Assembly: GCF_003752175.1 (NCBI RefSeq) | Contig: NZ_RJVF01000010.1 | Location: 62,001-126,000 of the forward strand | Length of the DNA: 64,000 bases | DNA from: Comamonas sp. BIGb0124 | Lineage (GTDB): Bacteria > Pseudomonadota > Gammaproteobacteria > Burkholderiales > Burkholderiaceae_C | Direction of reading: 5' to 3' | In this document: in pieces, positions 1 to 8,991 of the stretch | Layout of the letters: each line of letters opens with the position of its first letter | How positions within the stretch are numbered: the stretch's first letter is position 1 | Translations under genes and position numbers: made by a program | The notes under the pieces: model-generated | The model's database searches: none | What the model saw: the letters and a program-made list of their open reading frames with translations, nothing else | Told to the model about the DNA's origin: nothing

Positions 1-2244
1 CTTGATGACCTAGCAAGGACTGTGACTGCATTCGAAGGGGGGCGGTCGGAGAAGTCAGCACTCGAAGCGTTGGTTCAGTCTACCGAGGAGCGTTTGATCA
101 ACGTGCGTGACGAATTGCGATTCTACGAGGAGAAGTTGCTCGAGGCCGGTGAAGCGGTTCGGGTTAGCGACCTGCAGGTGGGTCATATTCGGAATCGCCT
201 CGTTGTGCTGGGTCGTATTGCCATTGCGGTGAAGCAGCTGAATGATGCCATCGAGCGCCAAGCACTTTTGGAGGCGCAATCTAGTGCGGCAGAGTTGGCA
301 ATAGATGATGCCTCCGCGCAACTGCAGAAGTTGCGCGAGCAACAGTCAGCTGTGCTTGCGGTGCGGGTAGATCGGCGGACGCGAGCGGATAGCCTGGAGC
401 AAGCACGCAAACGCGCTCAGACTTCGAAGTTACTCGCTGCACTTCTCGAAGAGATTGGGAGAGTCTCGCTCCTGTTCGGTGAACGAGACCAAGTTGCCCT
501 TCGTAATAAACGGCGTGAGCTGACTGCGGAACTGGCCATATCAAGTCAGCGCGTGATTGACGCCACCTCCGCTCTTCTTCAGCATGACGACCGGGCGCGA
601 TCAGTCGTCGAGGCCGTGACCGCTATTGCCCATAGACTCCGTCACGATGATACATCTTGCCCAGTCTGTGCATCTGAATTTGAGCCGGGCGAGCTGCTTC
701 GATTGGTACAGCGACAGAATGCAGCGGGCCCGACAACTGCCTCAGGTATTGCTTCAACACTTGTAGAAGCACGCCTTGAAGTGGAGGCACTTCAACGGCA
801 AATCGCCGCTGTCGAACGTGACCTTGTTGAGTGCGCTGAGCTTGAGGCTACATTGACTCAGCATCGCGCGCGGGAGAGTGAACTGCGCCAGCAACTGGTT
901 GAGGCGGGAGGTGCCGCTGATGGCAGCTATGACAATCGCGCCGTCGAGACGATTGAGGCCGACTTGAAGGTGATCGACGAGCAGCTTGCGACGTCAGACA
1001 CGCCGCAGGCGATTTCCTCAAGAATTGGCGACGCAGAGGCCGCCCTAACGGCGGAGACCCTCAAGCGTACTTCGACGCAGAAGCTCCTCTCCGTTGCCTC
1101 CGATGAAATCCAAGCGTGTCGCTCATTCTTATTGCAGCATCCCGATATTTGGACGCAAGCTGACGGCTTGATTGTCGACTTGCCAGCTACGCTCGCGGCC
1201 AGCGAACGAATGGCGCATGACGCTGGAGACAAATTGGCTGATGCCGCCTCTGCTGTCACTGCGGCGCAGGCGTCACGCGATGCATCGCAAGCAGCTCTAG
1301 CTCGCGAAATGGGAGTGGTTGCGGCGTCCAACACCAGGCTAGCCGGGTTGAATCGTGAACTGGAGGATATGCGGCAGCGTTGGACCGTCGCAGGTCTCAG
1401 CGGTGAACCAGAACAGTCCCTTATCGCGTCTCAGCGGGCGAGCTGGACTGCTAGGGATGATCGGCTGATCCTTGTATCAGCAGCGCTCGAACGCTTGACC
1501 GCCGGTTATCGAAAGTGGCTTAAAGACGAACAGTTGCGCAAGCTGACAGAGGATGTGGTTGGAAGGATGAAGTCCGTCCAAGCAAGCTCGGAGGCCGAGA
1601 GCCTGCGGAAGTTGGTGCAGCGTGTGGATCAGGCTCAACAGTCCATTGAGCTCGCAAAGGCCACTAGGAGAAAGGTGGAGGACTATGGCGTACGAATGAA
1701 GGATCAGGCACGAACGTACGCCGGCGAAGTTCTTGAGCCTCTCAACGCAACAATAAAGAGATTCGCGCGCGCCCTGATGACAGGGTCCGACACGGCCGTT
1801 ACCTATAAGGCTGAACATCTTGCTGCCCGATCAGAGCTGCGCCCGACCATCGTGCGGAGTGATCTTGACGGCAGCACTCGGAATGTGGATATGAACCCTA
1901 GCCTCTATTTCAGCGAGGGACAACTTTCCGCCCTCAGCGTCGCGGCTCTGTTCGCGGCGAGCACGTCTTTCGGATGGTCCCGCTGGCGTGGCCTACTGTT
2001 GGACGATCCGCTCCAGCACAACGACGTCATCCATGCGAGTGCATTCATGGATCTTCTCAGGCAAATGGTCCTCGGTCTCGGATACCAGATCGTCCTTTCA
2101 ACACATGACAGCGCTGAAGCGGAGTTTCTGATTCGAAAGTGCCGAAGCTCAGGCATCAACTACCGAGTGCACGAGCTCGCTCCCAAGGGGCCAAACGGTG
2201 TTGTCACGCCAGACAGGGCTGCGTCCTGGACCGCCCAGGGCTAG
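1..2244 (+). CDS. Rad50/SMC-like AAA ATPase, 5' end outside the window
   Basis: The reading frame is open from base 1, so the gene starts upstream; the GTG at 22 is only the first possible start inside the window. What is seen is a long Glu/Arg/Ala-rich coiled coil interrupted near residue 220 by a CPVC motif resembling a Rad50 zinc hook, which normally has CxxC at the coiled-coil tip. Near the C terminus are an ABC signature-like FSEGQ, a Walker B (LLLDDPLQ) and a switch-His segment (LSTHDS). No Walker A is present, as expected if it lies in the missing N-terminal part. Known relatives bind DNA ends or act in repair and phage defence. The neighbouring insertion sequences place it in accessory DNA, but the family cannot be narrowed without the N terminus and upstream partner genes. 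Confidence 0.75.
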   Translation, partial: LDDLARTVTAFEGGRSEKSALEALVQSTEERLINVRDELRFYEEKLLEAGEAVRVSDLQVGHIRNRLVVLGRIAIAVKQLNDAIERQALLEAQSSAAELAIDDASAQLQKLREQQSAVLAVRVDRRTRADSLEQARKRAQTSKLLAALLEEIGRVSLLFGERDQVALRNKRRELTAELAISSQRVIDATSALLQHDDRARSVVEAVTAIAHRLRHDDTSCPVCASEFEPGELLRLVQRQNAAGPTTASGIASTLVEARLEVEALQRQIAAVERDLVECAELEATLTQHRARESELRQQLVEAGGAADGSYDNRAVETIEADLKVIDEQLATSDTPQAISSRIGDAEAALTAETLKRTSTQKLLSVASDEIQACRSFLLQHPDIWTQADGLIVDLPATLAASERMAHDAGDKLADAASAVTAAQASRDASQAALAREMGVVAASNTRLAGLNRELEDMRQRWTVAGLSGEPEQSLIASQRASWTARDDRLILVSAALERLTAGYRKWLKDEQLRKLTEDVVGRMKSVQASSEAESLRKLVQRVDQAQQSIELAKATRRKVEDYGVRMKDQARTYAGEVLEPLNATIKRFARALMTGSDTAVTYKAEHLAARSELRPTIVRSDLDGSTRNVDMNPSLYFSEGQLSALSVAALFAASTSFGWSRWRGLLLDDPLQHNDVIHASAFMDLLRQMVLGLGYQIVLSTHDSAEAEFLIRKCRSSGINYRVHELAPKGPNGVVTPDRAASWTAQG

Positions 2245-2693
2245 TTCTTCTCGCAAAGCGAGTCCACGCGCGCATTCAACAATTGAACGGATTGTCCGCG
2301 ATCGGCAAGTGCCATGCACGCCATTCTCTCATCTGAATGGACGTCATACCTCAGGAGCTCTGTGAAGGCGATTTTCGCGGACAAGCCGGTCGACGAGTCG
2401 CAGATCGTCCAAGGTTTCTATATGTATCGATTTTCTTGCCTCTCGGTCCCCGGGCTGAAATTTTAGAACGAGTCTCCACAAAGCCGCCGACCGCCAATAC
2501 CCGCAAAGGCGAGGACATGACGGTCGACTGAGAGCTAGTGACGGTCTGCAAACGCTGCGAAGCAGCTATTGGCTTTCGTCGGCCGAACTTCCGCTTCGAG
2601 TCGCAAGCAGACTTGGCAATCGCTCGTATGAGAGGCGTAGCCTGGAGCGTGGCTTTTTATAACTATGAGGGGCAGCTGAGGAGAATATGCTTG
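2245..2693. other. Intergenic stretch between the ATPase gene and the IS3 element
   Basis: About 450 bases with no convincing gene. Short open frames on both strands lack recognisable domains or credible ribosome binding sites. No clear terminator or promoter is seen. Confidence 0.5.
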
Positions 2694-2720
2694 TGACCTG
2701 CCCCCTCCAGCCATACCAAT
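2694..2720 (+). repeat. Left terminal inverted repeat of the IS3-family element
   Basis: Matches the reverse complement of 6561-6588 with a few differences, beginning TGACCTGCCCCCTC and ending TACCAAT. Confidence 0.8.
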
Positions 2721-3601
2721 CAGTTGGAGAGAGGTCCAAGGGTTTGCAGGTTAACTGATCCTGCCTCGGTGGTTGATGGGTTGGGATTGCGGTGTTTGGC
2801 GGCGAACTCAGCCGGAGGAATCCGGCCAATCGTTCCGTGCGGTCGGACCTCGTTGTAGTCCTGGCGCCAGATGGCGATGACCTCGCGGGCTTGGGCCAGG
2901 GATTCGAACCAGTTCTCATCGAGGCATTCATCCCTGAACTTGCCGTTGAAGCTCTCGATGTAGGCGTTTTGAGTTGGCTTGCCTGGCTGAATCAGGATGT
3001 GCTGTATGCCTCGTTGAAGGCTCGGCATGTCAACTCTGGGCCGTTGTCGGTCCTGATGGCCCCTGGGTAGCCCCTGAATCTTGCAGCCCGCTCGAGGACG
3101 CGAGCGACGTATGCCCCAGGCATGGAAAGGTCCACAGCGATGTCGACGCACTCATGGGTGAAGTCATCGGCGATAGTCAGGCATTTGATGCGGCGCCCGT
3201 TGGACAGCGAGTCGCTGACAAAGTCCAGGCTCCAGGTTTGATTGACCCGGGCAGCGGCCACCAAAGGCGTCCGCTCACCACGGTACTTCTTGGCCTTGTT
3301 GCGCTTGCGAACAGCCAGGCCCTGTGCGCGATAGAGCCGAAACACCTTCTTGTGGTTCGTGCCTGGAAACTCTTTGCGCAGCATGTCGTGCACACGACGA
3401 TACCCAAAGCGCCGGCGCTCCATGGCCACTGCATGAATGCGTCGTTCAGACGCACGGTGTGCTCATCGAGCTGCGTTGGATGGCGCCAGGCGTCGCGGGA
3501 CAGCCCCACAAGACGGCAAGCCCTGCGCTCGGAGATCTGGGTGTGCTCCAACATCCTGACGATGACCTTGCGCTTGTCTTGCGGGGCTAGCGCTTTACAC
3601 C
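2720..3601 (-). pseudogene. IS3-family transposase OrfB, two frameshifts
   Basis: The DDE transposase of the IS3 element, now split over three minus-strand frames. The N-terminal part (KALAPQDK..., HTH-like ACRLVGLSRDAW) runs from 3601 to about 3430. The middle (RRRFGYRRVH, then WSLDFV with the first catalytic Asp and TDNGPE with the second) runs about 3429-2995. The C-terminal part (AYIESFNGKF with the catalytic Glu, then NEVRPHGTIG) runs to the stop at 2720. All three catalytic residues survive but cannot be joined in one frame. IS3 elements use one programmed frameshift between OrfA and OrfB, not two within OrfB, so this reads as decay unless the sequence has errors. Its start is cut by the IS21 insertion. 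Confidence 0.85.
3598..3601. repeat. IS21 target-site duplication (left copy; right copy 6265-6268)
   Basis: CACC occurs directly before the left tip and directly after the right tip of the IS21 element; IS21 elements usually duplicate 4-8 bp. Confidence 0.85.
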
Positions 3602-3860
3602 TGGGTATTCCGGAGCATCGTGACCGCTCATTCCGGGCCATCGTGACCGAGCATTCCGCTTGAACGTGACCGGTGATTCCGGGCTCAACGTGACCGATTT
3701 TGGCTTACTCCGGAATCGCCGGTCACGATGACGGAATCAACGGTCACGGCAGCGGAACGCTGCCGTATGTCAGCGTGTCGGTGTTGCGCACTTCATCCCC
3801 CCAAGCGGGTAGCCTTTGCGGCTTTTGCCGGAGACAGGCGTGCCCCCACCAAGGATCAAC

Positions 3861-5366
3861 ATGCGCAAGATCAGAGACGTCTTACGTCTCAAACTCGATG
3901 CCCGCCTCTCCCATGAACGAATCGCCGCCTCGCTCGGCCTCTCCAAGGGGGTCGTCGCCAAGTACGTCAGCCTAGCCGCCGTTGCTGGCCTGGACTGGCC
4001 AACCGTTCAAACATTGAGCGACACCGCCCTGGAGCGCCGCGTCGTACAGGGGCGACTGGATCGCCCGACCCACTACGTACTGCCCGACTACGGGCGCGCG
4101 CACCAGGAACTGCGACGCAAGGGTATGACCCTCATGCTGCTATGGGAGGAGTATGTCGCGGCCCATCCCGGGCAGCCGACCTACCGCTATAGCCAGTTCT
4201 GCGAGCGTTATCGACGCTACGCCTTGCGCCTGAAGCGCTCGATGCGCCAGACCCACCGTGCCGGCGAGAAGCTCTTCGTCGACTATGCCGGCCCCACGGT
4301 CGAACTCGCCAACACAGGGCGTGCGCACATCTTTGTGGCTGCCCTTGGCGCCTCGAGCTACACCTTCGCCTGCGCAACACCTCGCGAGACCATGGCCGAC
4401 TGGCTCGAGGGTTGCGCGCGTGCTTTGCGCTTCTTCGGCGGCGTCCCGCAACTCATCGTCCCGGACAACCCCCGCGCAATGATCGCGAGTCCGAACCGCT
4501 ACGAGCCTCGGGCCAACGAGACGGTGGAGGACTTCGCACGCCACTACGGCACTTCGGTGCTGCCTGCTTGGCCTCGTCATCCCCAAGACAAGGCCAAGGT
4601 GGAGTCGGCCGTGCAAGTCGTCGAACGCTGGATCCTGATGCGTCTGCGTCATCGGCGCTTTGCCAGCGTCGACGAGGTCAACGATGCAATCGAGCCGTTG
4701 CTTCAGAGCCTGAACAACAAGTCGTTCCAGAAGTTGCCTGGCAGCCGTGCAAGCGCCTTCGCCGATCTGGATGCGCCTGCACTGCATGCGCTACCGCTGC
4801 AGCCCTGGGAGTGGGCGGTCTTCAAGAGCGTGCGTGTGCACATCGACCATCACGTGGAGATCAACGGCCACCGCTACAGCGTGCCCCAGAACCTCGTTGG
4901 CTTGATGCTCGAAGCGCGCATCACCGCCCGCGCAGTCGAGCTGCTGCACCGCGGCCAGCGTGTGGCATCGCATCAGCGCAGCGCACACAAGGGCGGCTTT
5001 ACGACAGTCGCAGCCCACCTGCCGGCGGCGCATCGCGCTCACCTGCAATGGACGCCCGAGCGCTTGATCCATTGGGGGCAGAGCATCGGCGTTGCCACCG
5101 CCCGCCTGGTGGCGCGACTGATCGAGGAGCGGCGTCACCCCGAGCATGGCTACAGGGCATGCCTCGGACTGCTGTCGCTGGCACGCCGCTATGGCAGGGA
5201 GCGGCTGGAGGCAGCCAGCCTGATCGCCCTGGAGCTGGGCACGGCGAAGTACGTGCACGTGAAAGCCATTCTGGTCAACGAGCGCGACAAGACTGCCGCG
5301 AGCACGGCGCCGAGCTGGACCAGCCCGCCTCATGAACATGTGCGCGGTCCTGGGTATTACCAGTGA
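3861..5366 (+). CDS. istA: IS21-family transposase IstA
   Basis: A 501-residue DDE transposase that cuts and joins the element ends. The ATG at 3861 is preceded by AAGGATCAAC, a good ribosome binding site; longer readings upstream lack one. The N terminus has an HTH (LSHERIAASLGLSKGVV). The integrase-like core includes the first Asp in KLFVDYAGPT, the second in IVPDNPRA and a Glu in KAKVESAVQ. A C-terminal Mu-type region follows (HVEINGHRYSVP). Length is normal for IstA. istB follows after about 40 bases, the usual IS21 arrangement. No disabling mutation is seen. Confidence 0.95.
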   Translation: MRKIRDVLRLKLDARLSHERIAASLGLSKGVVAKYVSLAAVAGLDWPTVQTLSDTALERRVVQGRLDRPTHYVLPDYGRAHQELRRKGMTLMLLWEEYVAAHPGQPTYRYSQFCERYRRYALRLKRSMRQTHRAGEKLFVDYAGPTVELANTGRAHIFVAALGASSYTFACATPRETMADWLEGCARALRFFGGVPQLIVPDNPRAMIASPNRYEPRANETVEDFARHYGTSVLPAWPRHPQDKAKVESAVQVVERWILMRLRHRRFASVDEVNDAIEPLLQSLNNKSFQKLPGSRASAFADLDAPALHALPLQPWEWAVFKSVRVHIDHHVEINGHRYSVPQNLVGLMLEARITARAVELLHRGQRVASHQRSAHKGGFTTVAAHLPAAHRAHLQWTPERLIHWGQSIGVATARLVARLIEERRHPEHGYRACLGLLSLARRYGRERLEAASLIALELGTAKYVHVKAILVNERDKTAASTAPSWTSPPHEHVRGPGYYQ

Positions 5367-5406
5367 CGGCAGACTGCATCCGGCAGCCGAACAAAAGGAA
5401 TTCGAA

Positions 5407-6171
5407 ATGATGATGAACACAACCCTCGATCAACTGCGCGCCCTCAAGCTCCTGGGCATGGCAGCAGGCCTGCAGGACCAGCTCACCAGCGCAGGCATGG
5501 CGTGCATGAGCTTCGAGGAGCGAACGGCACTGCTGGTCGAGCGCGAGGTGCACTGGCGTGGCGACAAGCGGCGCGAACGCCTCTTGAAGGAAGCTCGGTT
5601 GAAGTACCCGCAAGCGGCCATCGAAGACATGGATGCTCGTGCTGGACGAAGCGTCGATCGCAAAGCGGTCATGAGCTTGGCCTTGAGCGGCTGGATTGAC
5701 TCGGGGCACAGCGTTCTGATCACCGGCCCGACAGGTGTGGGCAAGTCGTGGCTGGCATGCGCACTTGCACAGTATGCCTGCCGACGAGGTCGCTCTGCGT
5801 ATTACCAGCGCATGCCCAGGCTGGGCGAGGAGCTGCGCATCCGCCACGGCAATGGCACCTTCGGTAAATGGCTGATTCAGTTGGCCAAGATCGATGTACT
5901 GGTGCTCGACGACTGGGGCATGGCGGCGCTGGATGTTCAGGCCAGATCGGATCTGCTGGAGATCATCGACGACCGGGCAGCCAGCAAGGCCACGATCATC
6001 ACCAGTCAACTGCCGATCGAACACTGGCATGCCTGGGTCGGCGACGCCACCATTGCCGACGCGATCCTCGACCGCCTGATGCAACAGAACCACCGACTCA
6101 CCCTCACGGGCGAGTCGTTGCGGCAGAGTATAAAAACGCCCCAAAAGGAGAAAAACCCAGACCCATCGTGA
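5407..6171 (+). CDS. istB: IS21-family helper ATPase IstB
   Basis: A 254-residue DnaA/DnaC-like AAA+ ATPase that assists IstA in target selection. Of three successive ATG codons, the first at 5407 has AAAGGAATTCGAA in front as ribosome binding site. The N-terminal IstB domain begins TTLDQLRALKLLGMAAGL. Walker A is GPTGVGKSW, Walker B VLVLDDWGM, and a sensor-like ITSQLP segment follows. Length and order after istA fit the family. The gene appears intact, so the element may still be mobile. Confidence 0.95.
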   Translation: MMMNTTLDQLRALKLLGMAAGLQDQLTSAGMACMSFEERTALLVEREVHWRGDKRRERLLKEARLKYPQAAIEDMDARAGRSVDRKAVMSLALSGWIDSGHSVLITGPTGVGKSWLACALAQYACRRGRSAYYQRMPRLGEELRIRHGNGTFGKWLIQLAKIDVLVLDDWGMAALDVQARSDLLEIIDDRAASKATIITSQLPIEHWHAWVGDATIADAILDRLMQQNHRLTLTGESLRQSIKTPQKEKNPDPS

Positions 6172-6264
6172 CCGCCACTTCTACAATCTGATCGCGCAAC
6201 TCAACACGCCTGACGACCGGTCACGATAGCGCGGAATCGACGGTCACGTTCGCCGGAATACGCA

Positions 6265-6520
6265 CACCGAAGCCGACCTTGAGCGCCTCAAGGTCGAGAT
6301 GAGCTTCTGCCAGCAACTTCTTGAGCCTGGAGTTCTCGACCTCCAGGTCCTTCAGGCGCCGGGCCTCATCGGCTTCCATGCCGCCGTACTTGCTGCGCCA
6401 CTTGTAGAACGTGGGCTCGCTGAACCCGCCTTGACGGCAGACCTCCTTGACCGGCAGGCCTGACTCGGCCTGCTTCAAGAACCCAATGATCTGCTGCTCG
6501 GTAAATCGACTCTTCCTCAT
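6265..6520 (-). pseudogene. IS3-family OrfA, 3' end cut by the IS21 insertion
   Basis: The HTH protein of the IS3 element, starting MRKSRFTEQQIIGFL at 6520, with HTH residues VKEVCRQGGFSEPTFYKW and a leucine-zipper-like segment (LEVENSRLKKLLAEAHLDLE). The frame now runs through the IS21 end and stops at 6221 with foreign residues. Without the IS21 element and one CACC copy it would end FGVKR-stop just before OrfB begins. These sequence features match the IS407/IS51 type of IS3 OrfA. Confidence 0.9.
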
Positions 6521-6560
6521 GTCCGTCATTCTCCAGGTTGACGGACCTCACTTCCATTCG

Positions 6561-6588
6561 ATTGGTACGGCTGTGAGGGGGCAGGTCA
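6561..6588 (-). repeat. Right terminal inverted repeat of the IS3-family element
   Basis: Reads ATTGGTACGG...GGGGGCAGGTCA on the plus strand, the partner of the repeat at 2694-2720, and lies upstream of orfA as expected. Confidence 0.8.
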
Positions 6589-6856
6589 GATTGCGGATGT
6601 CATGGAGCGCGGCGACCTAGCGGCTGGAAAGCTGCTCGCGATCCTGATGGGACAGGACCAGTAGTTTGAACTGCGCACTGTATGCGCTGGGCTTGGGGCG
6701 CAAGCCGTCGATACCGTGCAGACGGTAGTGGCTCACCCACGTGCGGACCTTCTCCTCGGGAATCGACCACCGCCGAGCCAAAAGCTTCGCGCCGCCTTCT
6801 CCTGCCAAGAAGCTCTGGACCACTTCCAGCTTGAACTCCGTTTCGTACTTCTTCAT
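6589..6856 (-). pseudogene. IS150-type OrfA fragment with an internal stop
   Basis: Starts MKKYETEFKLEVVQSFL at 6856 and contains an HTH (GGAKLLARRWSIPEEKVRTW), as in the InsJ/OrfA family. The frame meets TAG at about 6617-6619, where relatives usually have Gln. It then continues in the same frame as VAALHDIRN before being cut by the neighbouring IS3 element at 6588. The gene is therefore both nonsense-mutated and truncated. Confidence 0.75.
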
Positions 6857-6897
6857 GAAACCCCTTGAAGTTCGTCCAACTTCTGGGGGTCAGTTCA
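6589..6897 (-). mobile_element. Remnant of a second IS3-type element (IS150-like end)
   Basis: Only the 5' end of a second insertion sequence remains: an orfA fragment on the minus strand, then a probable tip at about 6870-6897 containing CCAACTTCTGGGGGTCAGTT, like the ends of IS150-group elements. The inner side is cut exactly at the terminal repeat of the IS407-like element, so that element inserted here. The rest of this IS is not found on the other side. Confidence 0.7.
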
Positions 6898-7488
6898 AAC
6901 CCGGGGCGATTCAAGATGACTTTCGCGGAACTCCCTCTAATTTCCTTTTTCGAGAGCGGATGCCAATATGGATTTGAGTTGAGTTGTGCAGTGCTGAAAT
7001 ATTAAAAAATGGCGCGTATATTTTCACTATTAATTTGGAAATGCCGGTGACTTTAAAGTGGACGCGTGGGGTAACTGTCGCCATGAAATAAAAATTGTTT
7101 GCATCAAATTGGTAAAGATGGACCTGTTCAGTGGGAATTTATCCGCTTGCGCCGCAAAGCATGTCGACGCCGATTGCGTTTATCGGGTGTAAATGACAGT
7201 GCGTAAGTGTCAATAACGCCGCTTTTCTTCGCCGATAAGGTTGCGGATGAATGCTGTCAACTTAAGTCGTCGTTCGAGAGGCGGGGTGACCGACTTCTTC
7301 AGGCTGAGGTCTGGAGATGTATAAAGGGCTATAGTGGCTTTTGAACTCCAAATCGGCCACTCGTTGAAGTTGATTGATAAGGATCAAACGGGGTTTCGCT
7401 AATTTTGCATTGCTTTGCTGACTCGCTCAGCTTAGGCGGGGTATGCGCGGTAGTTTTCTTCTTCCTGTATTGCGATGTCAATTTTTGT
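6898..7488. other. AT-rich gene-free stretch
   Basis: About 590 bases, visibly lower in GC than the chromosome to the right, with runs such as ATATTAAAAAATGG. No credible gene, RNA or repeat is seen. It belongs to the same low-GC block as the FRG gene that follows and is probably part of an acquired segment. Confidence 0.5.
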
Positions 7489-8991
7489 TTAGGGTATGCC
7501 AAAAAAGCTCAGTCTTGCTGGGTTGAATAAGACCAGTGGCCGTTCTCTAGCTAGCTGAGCGGGTATTATTTGACGCGCAAAAATACTAGCAAATGCGTCG
7601 AATTCAAACATGTGGTCAGGCTTCGAGCAAGCACTAAGTGCTCCAGCTGGGGTGGAGTATGTCTTCTGATTCTTGCAGCTGTGTTTCCAGTTCGAATCCA
7701 GGCATTGAAGTATGTCGTGGCTACTGCAATGAGCGCGTGAGATCGTGTTTAAAATGTCACATCCAAATTCGATCTCAAAAGCATCGGGTATCCATTGCTT
7801 AAACGCATGATCCATAGTGTGCCCTATCATTGAATTGCATTTGCTGATTGAGAACAGCTGCGTCAGTGCTCCCATGGTGCTGGCGATATCCTGGTCTTTG
7901 TAAGGTATATTTCGCATTCCATTCCATGCGGATTGAATTGCACTTAGATATCGGTCTATGTCATGTATTCCTTCAAGTCCATCAATTTTCCAAACTGATG
8001 AACTCGCCCGCAAATTCATCTCACGAGATAGTGCATTAAGAAAGGCGGCTTTGACCTGCTGATGGGCAGGAGGGGCTCCAGAGCCAGAGCGGACACGAAT
8101 GTGTACAGTTTTCCCTACTACAGTATGGAAATTCTCATGACGCTCTAGTCGCCATGGGGCAAGCGCTGTTTCATTCCAGCTTTCAAGTAATATAGGCGCT
8201 GCGGAGAATGCCGATTTGGTATATCTTTCTGGGTCAGTGATCCAAAGCTCCTTCAGTATCTTCACGCCTTGTCCCTCCAGGTCAATTAGTAATTTCTCCA
8301 TGTGCTCTTGCCCCTTTCTCCGGCGCTCTAAGGATTCGAACTCGTCGAGTAGCTGTTCGAGGTGGCTCTTTTGTGGGGGATAGATTTGATCGCGAGGCGG
8401 GTAAGCAGGTAATCCTGTCCAAGGGAATTCGATACGATCCATGCTGTACACGTTGTACCAAGTGTGGTTTGCACGTAGGAAGTGACCGTGCTGCGCCTGA
8501 AGTCGCCATAGATTTTTAACATCAACCGAAACCGGTTCAATCTCCAGCTCTTCACCAATGAGTTGCGCGTGCTTATGGTAAAAATCGAGAAGATCGTTGG
8601 TATTAAGGCAGAAAATTGCGGAAAAAGTACCCTCTTCCGGAGGTTGCGGAGTATCCGATGCAAAGAATCCTGCGACACTTGGATCAGATGTGAAATCGAT
8701 GTAAGTAGTTGGATATCCGTAATGCTGTCTTATTGCGAACAAAAAGTGTTCGTTAGCCGTATCATCAAGATATGCTAGCTCGGGCACCAGTCGCACCCAG
8801 TCTAAAAAACGATCAAGGTCTTTGTTAAATTCACTTTCTGTCGTCCCGCCTTGCAGCTTCCGTTGAGCGGTCGACGAGGGAACCCAATCGGCTCGCACTT
8901 GACCGCGAAACCAGTTGTACTTGCCTGCCAGCTTTAAGCTCGAGGCGACTTCAATTGCCTCTTCTACATTTGCAACCGTTGTAACTCCCAT
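7489..8991 (-). CDS. FRG-domain protein
   Basis: A 500-residue protein with an N-terminal FRG domain: NWFRGQ at about residues 26-31 gives the family its name, and IRQHYGYPTTYIDFTSDPSV followed by AGFFAS (about residues 108-130) is the conserved second block. The rest, with Trp- and His-rich patches, is unassigned. FRG proteins have no established common activity; they recur in islands and phage-defence neighbourhoods. The ATG at 8991 has a GGAGAG-type ribosome site upstream. The gene is much lower in GC than its right-hand neighbours and stands alone between IS remnants and a tRNA-like fragment, which suggests transfer. An effector or toxin role is inference only. Confidence 0.8.
   Translation of the reverse strand: MGVTTVANVEEAIEVASSLKLAGKYNWFRGQVRADWVPSSTAQRKLQGGTTESEFNKDLDRFLDWVRLVPELAYLDDTANEHFLFAIRQHYGYPTTYIDFTSDPSVAGFFASDTPQPPEEGTFSAIFCLNTNDLLDFYHKHAQLIGEELEIEPVSVDVKNLWRLQAQHGHFLRANHTWYNVYSMDRIEFPWTGLPAYPPRDQIYPPQKSHLEQLLDEFESLERRRKGQEHMEKLLIDLEGQGVKILKELWITDPERYTKSAFSAAPILLESWNETALAPWRLERHENFHTVVGKTVHIRVRSGSGAPPAHQQVKAAFLNALSREMNLRASSSVWKIDGLEGIHDIDRYLSAIQSAWNGMRNIPYKDQDIASTMGALTQLFSISKCNSMIGHTMDHAFKQWIPDAFEIEFGCDILNTISRAHCSSHDILQCLDSNWKHSCKNQKTYSTPAGALSACSKPDHMFEFDAFASIFARQIIPAQLARERPLVLFNPARLSFFGIP

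Larger units (their letters stand above)
3602..6264 (+). mobile_element. IS21-family insertion sequence, apparently complete
   Basis: The element starts TGGGTATTCCGG at 3602 and ends CCGGAATACGCA at 6264, giving the TG...CA ends and near-identical inverted tips typical of IS21. It is flanked by a 4-bp CACC duplication (3598-3601 and 6265-6268). Removing the element and one CACC rejoins IS3 orfA so that it ends in FGVKR and a stop, which confirms the boundaries. Several further GTGACCG-type subrepeats (3618-3750 and 6165-6250) are probably internal transposase sites. It carries istA and istB, both intact. Confidence 0.93.
2694..6588 (-). mobile_element. IS3-family element (IS407-like) interrupted by IS21
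   Basis: The ends are imperfect inverted repeats. The left starts TGACCTGCCCCCTC at 2694 and the right, read on the minus strand from 6588, starts TGACCTGCCCCCTCAC; similarity continues to a shared TACCAAT. Inside on the minus strand are an IS3 OrfA and an OrfB, separated by a 2.66-kb IS21-family insertion. No target duplication is visible: CTTG lies on the left and GATT on the right. The flanks may therefore have recombined after insertion. OrfB carries two frame changes, so this copy is probably inactive. Confidence 0.85.

Noticed and set aside
2139-2531. Short plus-strand frames after the ATPase gene
   Set aside because: They overlap the end of the ATPase gene or lack any coding features.
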